Positions 1 to 5,121 of a stretch of DNA of 5,121 nt are shown one piece after another (position 1 is the first letter of the stretch; every line of letters begins with the position of its first letter). The position numbers were made by a program, and so were the translations under genes. Below the pieces are notes generated by a model. That model searched no databases. It saw only the letters and a list, made by a program, of their open reading frames with translations, and had not been told where the DNA came from. Origin of the DNA: an uncultured Bacilli bacterium (GTDB lineage Bacteria > Bacillota_I > Bacilli_A > RF39 > UBA660); the NCBI GenBank assembly GCA_934162555.1, contig CAKPJE010000079.1:1-5121 (forward strand). Direction: 5' to 3'.

Positions 1-1
1 A

Positions 2-1129
2 TTAAATGCTGAAAAAGCAAGTCAATTAACAATAATTGAAAAAGCCTTAAAATATGTAACCATATTTGGAAGGGAAGAGTCTAGCGTTATAAAATATAAA
101 AATGATATAATCGCCAGAGCCTTATTAGATATACTATCAAGTGGTAATTCTCCAGCTCAAATAAGAGATCAAGTATTTTCAGTATTATCTTATTACCATA
201 CATCAGAATTAAATTTAGAAACACCAGTTGTTCAACCAGGATATACAAGACCATTAAAACAATGCTTTGTTATAGATGCAACCGGTAAAATAAGAGATAT
301 GGAATTAGTATCAAGTATAATAAACAGTTACTTAATGGAAGAATACAATTTAGAATTACCAGATGGTAGTTTCAGATATACTCTAAAAGACTTAAAAGAT
401 GCTTTTGAATTTGCTCTAATAAGTGAAGGAGTATTAAATAGCCAAAAAATATATGATGATTTAAATATCTTAAAAGTAAGATTACATACTCTAGTCAATA
501 GCGATAACCACATATATTTTGATTACCCAGAATTTATATCAAAAGAAAAATATATAAGAAATTTAATGACAGCTGAAAATGGAAAAAAAGCTCAAATAAT
601 TAATTTCAATATAAACTATATAGATGATCGTTTAGCAAAAACGATAACTAAAATATATTCAAAATTATTATTTGATTATGCTAAAAGTTTAGAAAATAAA
701 GCAACATATCCATTTCATATAGTATTAGAAGAAGCCCATAGATATGTTCAAAATGATAATGATACATATTTATTAGGTTATAATATATTTGATAGAATTA
801 CAAAAGAAGGAAGAAAATATGGTGTTCTATTAGGTTTAATAACTCAAAGACCATCAGAATTATCTGAAACAGCCATTTCGCAATGTTCAAACTTTCTAAT
901 ATTTAAAGTACAGCATCCAAAAGATGTAGATTACATAAAAGAAATGGTACCAAATATAACAGAAGAAACAGTTAAGAAAATAAAACTATTGCCACCAGGC
1001 ATGTGTATGGCATTTGGTAGTGGTTTCAAAATACCAGTAATTGTTAAATTCGATATGCCAAATCCAGCACCTAATTCAGCTAGTTGTGATATAACAAATT
1101 CTTGGTTTGTAGAAGTAGGAGGAAAATAG
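2..1129 (+). CDS. HerA/DUF87-like hexameric ATPase, C-terminal part (5' end outside window)
   Basis: The frame is open from base 2 through the TAG at 1127-1129, giving 375 codons, so the ATG at 299 is internal and not the start. Seen: a Walker B-type VLEEAHR (nt 722-742), an EGRKYG motif (806-823) and a TQRPSEL sensor-like motif (842-862), followed by SQCSNFLIFKV. This order is typical of HerA/FtsK-type DNA-translocating ATPases. The Walker A loop must lie upstream of the window. Family knowledge: HerA proteins form hexameric motors on DNA. Archaeal ones work with the NurA nuclease in end resection, and many bacterial ones are paired with SIR2, DUF4297 or nuclease partners in phage defence. 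Which role applies cannot be told here because the upstream neighbour is missing. The protein has no obvious membrane segment in the visible part. Isoleucine is mostly ATA. The gene overlaps the next one by one base. The family call is secure; the biological role is unknown. Confidence 0.87.
   Translation, partial: LNAEKASQLTIIEKALKYVTIFGREESSVIKYKNDIIARALLDILSSGNSPAQIRDQVFSVLSYYHTSELNLETPVVQPGYTRPLKQCFVIDATGKIRDMELVSSIINSYLMEEYNLELPDGSFRYTLKDLKDAFEFALISEGVLNSQKIYDDLNILKVRLHTLVNSDNHIYFDYPEFISKEKYIRNLMTAENGKKAQIINFNINYIDDRLAKTITKIYSKLLFDYAKSLENKATYPFHIVLEEAHRYVQNDNDTYLLGYNIFDRITKEGRKYGVLLGLITQRPSELSETAISQCSNFLIFKVQHPKDVDYIKEMVPNITEETVKKIKLLPPGMCMAFGSGFKIPVIVKFDMPNPAPNSASCDITNSWFVEVGGK
1117..1122 (+). 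promoter_or_regulatory. Ribosome binding site that fixes the GTG start of the oxidoreductase
   Basis: A perfect AGGAGG lies inside the last codons of the ATPase gene, six bases before the GTG at 1129. The same frame extends upstream to a TTG at 1102, but that codon has no such site at the right distance and would add nine residues unlike the family N-terminus. The position of this site implies translational coupling to the ATPase gene. Confidence 0.9.
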
Positions 1130-4100
1130 TGCATAAAATAACAGTAGATGGGAATGAAGCATGTAGTAGGACAGCTTATCTTTTTACCGAAGTAGCAGGA
1201 ATATATCCTATTACACCTTCATCGCCAATGGCAGAATATATAGATAATGAGAGCAATAAAGGTAAATTAAATTTATTTAATGACCGAGTAAGAGTAGTAG
1301 AAATGCAATCAGAAGCAGGTGCTGCTGGATTCGTTCACGGAGCTTTAACATCAGGTTTATTAACAACAACATTTACATCAAGTCAAGGTTTATTATTAAT
1401 GATACCTAATATGTATAAAATAGCAGGCGAATTATTACCAGGCGTATTTCATGTTGCCGCAAGAAGTTTAGCAACCCATGCTTTAAGTATAATGGGTGAT
1501 CATCAAGATATTTATGCAACAAGACAAACTGGTTTTGCCATGCTAGCTTCTAGTTCAGTTCAAGATGCATCCCTACTTTCAGGAGTCGCCCATTTAAGTG
1601 CAATCGAATCAAGTGTTCCTTTTATGCACTTCTTTGATGGTTTTAGAACAAGTCATGAAATAAATAAAATTGATATATTAGAAGATAAAGATTATTTAAA
1701 ATTATTAAATAAAAGTAGTTTAAATAATTTTAGAAACAAAGCTTTAAATCCCAATAAACCAGTAACTAAAGGTACTTCGCAAAATGATGATATTTATTTT
1801 CAGGTTACGGAAGCAAGAAATAATTACTATAATGAATTACCAGATATAGTTGAAAATTATATGAATAAAATTAATGAATTAGCTGGTACTAACTATAAAC
1901 CATTTAATTATTATGGCTCTAAAAAAGCAACCAAAGTTATAGTAGCAATGGGTTCAGTATGTGAAACAATAAAAGAAACAATTGATTATTTAAATGAAGA
2001 TATTGGTTTAATTGAAGTTCATTTATATAGACCATTTAGTACAAACCATTTATTAAAAGTTTTACCTAAAACAGTTACTAAAGTAGCAGTTCTAGATCGA
2101 ACAAAAGAATTTGGAAGTACTGGTGAACCTTTATATTTAGATGTTGTATCATCATTAAAAGATAAAGATATTTTAGTAGTAGGCGGAAGATATGGCTTAT
2201 CAAGTAAAAATACTAATCCAGCTTGTATTAAAGCCGTTTATGATTTTTTAGATAAACCGTTTAATGATTTTACTATTGGTATAGAAGATGATGTTACCAA
2301 TAAAAGTTTAAAAGTTGATTATAATTTTAAAATAAGTGATTCAAATGAAATGTTAATATATGGCTATGGATCAGACGGTATGGTTTCAGCATCTAAATCA
2401 ATTATAAAAACAGTTGGTGAAAATACAGACAAATATGTTCAAGGTTATTTTCAATATGATTCAAAAAAATCAGGTGGCGTTACTATATGTCATTTAAGAT
2501 TTAATAAAAATAGAATTAGATCTACATATTATGTTGAAAGTCCAAGACTTATTGCATGTACAAAAGAATCATATTTAGATAGATTTGATATATTAGATAA
2601 AATTAAAGATAATGGTATTTTTATCTTAAATACCGAAAAAAATAAAGATGAAATTATTAAATCTTTAAATGATAATGTTAAATATATAATTAATAAAAAA
2701 CATCTAAAATTCTATATTGTAAATGCTTATAATTTAGCAAACAAATTAGGTATTAAAGGTAAAATTAGTACCATTATGGAAAGTATTATAATTAAATTAT
2801 CAAATGTAATGGATTATAATGATGCTATTAATTATATGAAAAAAGAACTTGAAAAGAAATTTGCTAAAAAAGGTGAAGATGTTATAAAAGCCAATAAAAA
2901 AGCTATTGATGATGCTTTAAATATACTAGAACAAGTTACAATTAATGATGATGACTTAATTATTGAATCGAATGATAATTTTAAAAATATCGAGGAAGCA
3001 ATCCTTAATCGAAAAGGAGAAAGTTTACCAGTATCTTTATTCTTAAATCAAGCAGATGGTACAGCTAAAGCTGGTTTTACAGATCATAATGCTATTAGTA
3101 ATATTGTACCAAAATGGAATAAAGAAGCATGTTTAGAATGTAATATGTGTTCATTTGTATGTCCTCATGGAGTTATTAGACCATATTTACTAAGTGAGGA
3201 AGAATATAATGAAGCTCCTAATTATATCAAAGAAAGATGTAAAAAGCCTTTATTAAAATCATTAAAGGATTACTATTTTATAATTGGTATAGCAATTGAT
3301 AATTGTACTGGTTGTACTTTATGTATGAAGTCTTGCCCAAATAGAGGTAAAGCTTTAACAGCAATGAAAATAGATGTTGCAAGGAAAAATAAAGAAGACC
3401 AAGTATTTAATTATTTATCCAAAAAAATTGGTAATAAAAACTTATTTGATATTTATAGTGTCAAAGGTAGCCAGTTTAATAAACCACGTTTAGCATTTGA
3501 AGGGGCATGTGCTGGTTGTGGTGAACCTGCTTATATAAGAATACTAACGCAATTATTTGGTGATGAACTAGTAATTGCAAATGCAACAGGATGTTCTAGT
3601 ATTTATGGTGCTTCAAGTCCTTGTACACCTTATACTATCCCATGGGCTAATTCATTGTTTGAAGATAACTGTGAATTCGCACTTGGTATGGCCGTTTCTG
3701 ATAGTCAAATGAAAAAAAGAATTAAAAAGATAATGGAAACTATTAAAAATCCTTTATGTAAGAAATATTTAGAAAACAATGATTATGAAACTTCTTTAGA
3801 AGTTTACAATAATATTGATAAAATACCAGAATTAAAAAAATATAAGGATTATATTAAAAAGAGAAGTATATGGGCAGTAGGTGGCGATGGCTGGGCATAT
3901 GATATTGGTTTTGGTGGTATTGATCATGCTTTATCAACTCGTGAAAATATTAATATTTTAGTACTTGATACACAAGTTTATTCAAATACAGGTGGTCAAG
4001 CATCAAAAGCAACTCCTATTGGAGCTCTTGCTCAATTTGCGGGTTTTGGTAAAAAGAACTATAAAAAAGATCTAGCTAGAATTGCGCTATCTTATCCACA

Positions 4101-4494
4101 TGTTTATGTAGGAACTGTATGTTTAGGTGCGAATCCTAATCAGTTAATAAAGGTTCTTAAGGAAGCCAATAATTATAATGGGCCATCTATTGTAATTGCA
4201 TATGCTCCTTGTATATCTCATGGTATTACAGGTGGCATGGAGAATAGTATTGATATTGAGAAACAAGCTGTTTCTTGTGGTTATTATCCTTTATTTCATT
4301 ATATGCCAGATGTAGGTTTTACTTTGGATAGTAAGAATGTTGATTTTAATGATTATTCTAATTTTATTGAAAGACAAACTAGATTTAATGCTCTTAAAAA
4401 AGTAAATCCTAGTGAAGCAAATGAACTTTTAGAATATAATATTAATGAAGCAAAAAAAAGATTCTATTATTATGAATCTTTAGATAAAAAATAA
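1129..4494 (+). CDS. nifJ: Pyruvate:ferredoxin (flavodoxin) oxidoreductase, single-chain
   Basis: This enzyme oxidatively decarboxylates pyruvate with CoA to acetyl-CoA and CO2, passing electrons to ferredoxin or flavodoxin in the cytoplasm of anaerobes. The 1121 residues, counted from GTG, run in the usual order. The pyrimidine-binding domain (about 1-235) has YPITPSSPMAE, EMQSEAGAAG and GDHQD; Thr29, Glu62 and Arg112 match active-site residues known from the Desulfovibrio enzyme with an offset of two. The transketolase C-like domain is at about 260-380 (VAMGSVCETI, HLYRPFS). The gamma-type domain starts near 384 (GIEDDVTN, YDSKKSGGVT). A diverged EKR domain (about 620-665) follows. A two-cluster ferredoxin domain has Cys668/671/674/678 and Cys726/729/732/736. 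The thiamine-diphosphate domain has proximal-cluster cysteines 794, 797, 822 and 1028, plus GDGWA (Asp920) and YSNTGGQ (Asn953). Length is slightly below the usual 1170-1190. Oddities: no EKR tripeptide, a shortened loop at 835-839, and a shift from ATA to ATT isoleucine codons along the gene. The GTG start is chosen for its AGGAGG and for the family-like N-terminus reading ITVDGN. No promoter of its own is visible. Confidence 0.97.
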   Translation: MHKITVDGNEACSRTAYLFTEVAGIYPITPSSPMAEYIDNESNKGKLNLFNDRVRVVEMQSEAGAAGFVHGALTSGLLTTTFTSSQGLLLMIPNMYKIAGELLPGVFHVAARSLATHALSIMGDHQDIYATRQTGFAMLASSSVQDASLLSGVAHLSAIESSVPFMHFFDGFRTSHEINKIDILEDKDYLKLLNKSSLNNFRNKALNPNKPVTKGTSQNDDIYFQVTEARNNYYNELPDIVENYMNKINELAGTNYKPFNYYGSKKATKVIVAMGSVCETIKETIDYLNEDIGLIEVHLYRPFSTNHLLKVLPKTVTKVAVLDRTKEFGSTGEPLYLDVVSSLKDKDILVVGGRYGLSSKNTNPACIKAVYDFLDKPFNDFTIGIEDDVTNKSLKVDYNFKISDSNEMLIYGYGSDGMVSASKSIIKTVGENTDKYVQGYFQYDSKKSGGVTICHLRFNKNRIRSTYYVESPRLIACTKESYLDRFDILDKIKDNGIFILNTEKNKDEIIKSLNDNVKYIINKKHLKFYIVNAYNLANKLGIKGKISTIMESIIIKLSNVMDYNDAINYMKKELEKKFAKKGEDVIKANKKAIDDALNILEQVTINDDDLIIESNDNFKNIEEAILNRKGESLPVSLFLNQADGTAKAGFTDHNAISNIVPKWNKEACLECNMCSFVCPHGVIRPYLLSEEEYNEAPNYIKERCKKPLLKSLKDYYFIIGIAIDNCTGCTLCMKSCPNRGKALTAMKIDVARKNKEDQVFNYLSKKIGNKNLFDIYSVKGSQFNKPRLAFEGACAGCGEPAYIRILTQLFGDELVIANATGCSSIYGASSPCTPYTIPWANSLFEDNCEFALGMAVSDSQMKKRIKKIMETIKNPLCKKYLENNDYETSLEVYNNIDKIPELKKYKDYIKKRSIWAVGGDGWAYDIGFGGIDHALSTRENINILVLDTQVYSNTGGQASKATPIGALAQFAGFGKKNYKKDLARIALSYPHVYVGTVCLGANPNQLIKVLKEANNYNGPSIVIAYAPCISHGITGGMENSIDIEKQAVSCGYYPLFHYMPDVGFTLDSKNVDFNDYSNFIERQTRFNALKKVNPSEANELLEYNINEAKKRFYYYESLDKK

Positions 4495-4587
4495 AAAAAA
4501 GGAACCTGCTTTCGCAGGCCCGATAAAAGAATAAAAAGGGGTTGGCTAGTGTAATACTAGCTTCCAATTCGCCTAATCGAATTGGCA
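4489..4587 (-). ncRNA. Candidate small RNA of about 100 nt, unrecognised family
   Basis: Seen on the minus strand, in order: a promoter-like TTGACA-17-TAGTAT; a hairpin of 8 bp (CCAATTCG/CGAATTGG, 6-nt loop, 4585-4564); a hairpin of 6 bp (GCTAGT/ACTAGC, 5-nt loop, 4561-4545); a single-stranded pyrimidine-rich stretch containing CAACCCCTTTTT; and the GAAA-loop terminator. This is the layout of a free-standing bacterial small RNA. The exposed CCCC run could pair with Shine-Dalgarno sequences, as C-rich small RNAs of Firmicutes do; this is inference. I do not see SRP RNA, tmRNA, 6S or tracrRNA signatures. The two hairpins are inverted repeats, so they would also fold on the plus strand, and the element could instead belong to the 3' end of the oxidoreductase mRNA. 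Ends are estimates. Confidence 0.4.
4493..4520 (-). terminator. Intrinsic terminator reading leftward (minus strand)
   Basis: Read on the minus strand, a 5-bp stem CCTGC/GCAGG closes a GAAA tetraloop (4518 to 4505). It is followed by TTCC and then eight T residues (complement of 4493-4500). The GNRA loop and the T tract both exist only on the minus strand. On the plus strand the loop is TTTC and no T tract follows. The tail overlaps the stop codon of the oxidoreductase. No protein gene on the minus strand ends here, so either it ends a local small RNA or it shields the oxidoreductase from antisense transcription. Confidence 0.65.
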
Positions 4588-4632
4588 ATTTATATACTAT
4601 TATAAAATGGTTGGTTTGTCAACCCCTTTTTT
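4533..4632 (+). terminator. Branched inverted-repeat element, probable terminator of the oxidoreductase transcript
   Basis: A perfect 12-bp inverted repeat, AAAAAGGGGTTG (4533-4544) and CAACCCCTTTTT (4620-4631), encloses two perfect hairpins (4545-4561 and 4564-4585). It ends in six T residues (4627-4632) and a further T-rich tract. A smaller alternative stem, GGTTG (4609-4613) with CAACC (4620-4624) and a 6-nt loop, uses the same 3' arm and also sits two bases before the T run. Either form could end transcription after the oxidoreductase gene. The 12-bp arm would have to form across an interval of 75 bases, so the smaller stem is the more conventional terminator. Confidence 0.55.
4594..4622 (-). 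promoter_or_regulatory. Possible minus-strand sigma-A-type promoter for the small RNA
   Basis: The minus strand carries a perfect -35 hexamer TTGACA (4622-4617), a 17-base spacer, and TAGTAT (4599-4594; four of six bases match TATAAT). A perfect TATAAT also occurs at 4604-4599, but only 12 bases from the TTGACA. The expected start is near 4587, just before the first hairpin of the candidate RNA. AT-rich DNA produces such matches by chance, so the support comes mainly from the intact -35, the spacing and the downstream terminator. Confidence 0.4.
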
Positions 4633-4660
4633 AATTTTGATTAAAATTTTTCGTTTTTTA

Positions 4661-4689
4661 ATGACTTTTAAAAAAAATAATGATAGAAT
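4661..4689 (+). promoter_or_regulatory. Extended -10 promoter for the secreted-protein gene
   Basis: An ATGACT at 4661-4666 (four of six bases match TTGACA) is followed by exactly 17 bases and TAGAAT (4684-4689, five of six match TATAAT). The -10 is preceded by TGA, giving the extended TGn element. This is a common form in low-GC Gram-positive bacteria. Transcription would start near 4696, leaving about 195 bases before the ATG at 4892. It also lies directly after the T-rich end of the upstream terminator region, as expected for a new transcription unit. Confidence 0.6.
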
Positions 4690-4733
4690 GTATATAGAGT
4701 AATTGTTAATAAAAAGTAAAAAAATAGAAAGAA

Positions 4734-4811
4734 TGTTGATAACATGAAACCACTAATACATACATACATGTATTACTAAAAAATAGAAAAAATAAAATTT
4801 TTGTTGATAAC
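4734..4811 (+). repeat. Pair of TGTTGATAAC direct repeats
   Basis: TGTTGATAAC occurs exactly at 4734-4743 and 4802-4811. Each copy is preceded by a similar A-rich run containing TAAAAAA and ATAGAAA. A related TGTTAATAA lies at 4704-4712. The pair flanks the 8-bp inverted repeat of the leader. Function is unknown. The first nine bases are one mismatch from the complement of the DnaA box TTATCCACA, but nothing else here suggests an origin. Confidence 0.5.
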
Positions 4812-4877
4812 TTATGTGGTGCAAGATTCTATAGGATAATTATAGATAGTGGGCCATCTTTTTCGTGTTTAAAAAAG

Positions 4878-4883
4878 AAAGGA
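4878..4883 (+). promoter_or_regulatory. Ribosome binding site of the secreted-protein gene
   Basis: AAAGGA, within GAAAGGAA, lies eight bases before the ATG at 4892. It is the only purine-rich site of this kind near a start codon in this stretch and supports the start chosen. Confidence 0.75.
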
Positions 4884-4891
4884 ATTAAGTT

Positions 4892-5121
4892 ATGAAGAGA
4901 AAGAAAATAATAGGTTTATCGTTAGTTTTATTATTTTTAGTGGTACTATATGCAAGTACATATGCTTACTATATGAGAATAGTAAATGGAACGATAACAG
5001 CAAATACAGGTGCATTTACATTTGATGTATTACATAATAATGTTACATTTAAAGAAATAAATTTATATGATACAATGGATAGTCCAAGTGTAGTATCAAG
5101 TGATAAAGTAATTGTACCTGG
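4892..5121 (+). CDS. Secreted protein with SipW-type signal region (TasA/camelysin-like), N-terminal part
   Basis: 76 codons plus two bases are visible; the gene runs off the right edge. Seen: a basic start MKRKK, a hydrophobic core at residues 6-21, and the sequence STYAYYM with a likely cleavage after Ala25. A region then follows reading NGTITANTGAFTFDV (residues 32-46), with IVPG at the point where the window ends. Family knowledge: a leader ending in TYAYY or similar, followed by a short beta-rich stretch with TAxTGxFxF spacing, is typical of proteins cleaved by the ER-type signal peptidase SipW, such as TasA fibre protein and camelysin. Such proteins lie on the cell surface or form matrix fibres. 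No signal peptidase gene is in view; it may lie to the right. The gene has its own promoter and a long leader. The secreted nature is well supported. The TasA-like fold is inference from a short fragment. Confidence 0.75.
   Translation, partial: MKRKKIIGLSLVLLFLVVLYASTYAYYMRIVNGTITANTGAFTFDVLHNNVTFKEINLYDTMDSPSVVSSDKVIVP

Larger units (their letters stand above)
4696..4891 (+). promoter_or_regulatory. Long structured 5' leader of the secreted-protein gene
   Basis: Between the predicted start and the ATG lie about 195 untranslated bases. Seen: an 8-bp inverted repeat TAATACAT/ATGTATTA with a 6-base loop (4754-4775); a 6-bp hairpin TCTATA/TATAGA with loop GGATAAT (4828-4846); and an outer 5-bp stem AAGAT (4823-4827) with ATCTT (4856-4860), followed by T residues to 4863. 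ATCT (4856-4859) can alternatively pair with AGAT at 4844-4847. ACCAC (4749-4753) can also pair with GTGGT (4816-4820). The arrangement suggests attenuation or another RNA-level control, but I recognise no known riboswitch or T-box signature. Confidence 0.4.

Noticed and set aside
299..301. ATG as the start of the HerA-like gene
   Set aside because: The same frame is open to the left edge and translates into family-like sequence upstream of this ATG, so it is an internal methionine.
328..513. Minus-strand open frame of 61 codons inside the ATPase gene
   Set aside because: Shadow of a well-supported gene; no ribosome site and no recognisable protein.
1102..1104. TTG as the start of the oxidoreductase gene
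   Set aside because: No Shine-Dalgarno at the right distance, the added residues are not family-like, and AGGAGG sits six bases before GTG 1129.
931..1134. Minus-strand open frame of 67 codons over the gene junction
   Set aside because: Antisense shadow of the conserved C-terminus of the ATPase; no independent support.
2..4494. Genetic code with TGA as tryptophan
   Set aside because: Conserved tryptophans in the oxidoreductase (for example Trp839 and the one in GDGWA) are TGG, and no in-frame TGA occurs, so the sequence gives no evidence for reassignment.
4505..4518. CCTGC/GCAGG hairpin as the plus-strand terminator of the oxidoreductase gene
   Set aside because: No T tract follows on the plus strand; the T tract and the GAAA loop are on the minus strand.
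4533..4632. SRP RNA, tmRNA, tracrRNA or T-box
   Set aside because: None of their conserved core motifs (such as the SRP GNAR-loop motif or the T-box AGGGTGG element) can be found, and no CRISPR repeat is present to pair with.
4607..4702. Plus-strand frame of 31 codons starting MVGLSTPFLILIKIF
   Set aside because: No ribosome binding site, and it runs through the terminator T tract and the downstream promoter; the hydrophobic look comes from T-rich DNA.
4695..4815. Replication origin
   Set aside because: Only near-match DnaA boxes, few in number, with no dnaA, dnaN or replication gene nearby; AT-rich DNA readily gives such matches.

Overview
The window is very AT-rich. It carries anaerobic pyruvate metabolism (pyruvate:ferredoxin oxidoreductase), a HerA-like ATPase and a secreted protein with a SipW-type leader. 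Together these suggest an anaerobic low-GC Gram-positive bacterium, for example an uncultured gut Bacilli, Erysipelotrichales-like or RF39-like lineage. That placement is inference from composition and gene style, not a phylogenetic result. Tryptophan is encoded by TGG and no in-frame TGA occurs in the three genes, so nothing here requires a reassigned code.

Layout: (1) 2-1129, plus strand: the C-terminal 375 codons of a HerA/DUF87-type ATPase whose start lies left of the window. (2) 1129-4494, plus strand: a complete single-chain pyruvate:ferredoxin oxidoreductase of 1121 residues. Its GTG start overlaps the TAG stop of the ATPase by one base (TAGTG) and has a strong AGGAGG inside the end of the ATPase gene, so the two are almost certainly cotranscribed and translationally coupled. 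(3) 4495-4891: a 397-base non-coding stretch dense in structure. (4) 4892 to the right edge, plus strand: the first 76 codons of a secreted protein with a SipW-cognate (TasA/camelysin-like) signal region.

The intergenic stretch is the most interesting part. Its left half (about 4487-4632) holds a hairpin that reads as an intrinsic terminator only on the minus strand, two strong hairpins, and a TTGACA-containing promoter-like sequence facing left. Together these outline a possible unannotated minus-strand small RNA of roughly 100 nt. The same DNA read on the plus strand forms a 12-bp enclosing stem followed by six T residues, a plausible terminator for the oxidoreductase. The right half (4661-4891) has a good extended -10 promoter about 200 bases before the secreted-protein gene. 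This implies a long 5' leader with two inverted repeats, a possible 11-codon upstream reading frame and a repeated TGTTGATAAC motif.

The oxidoreductase keeps its catalytic residues and all its cluster cysteines. However, it lacks the EKR tripeptide that names one of its domains and is about seven residues short in a normally conserved loop of the thiamine-diphosphate domain. No complete new multi-gene system is visible. The candidate small RNA and the structured leader are the best leads.
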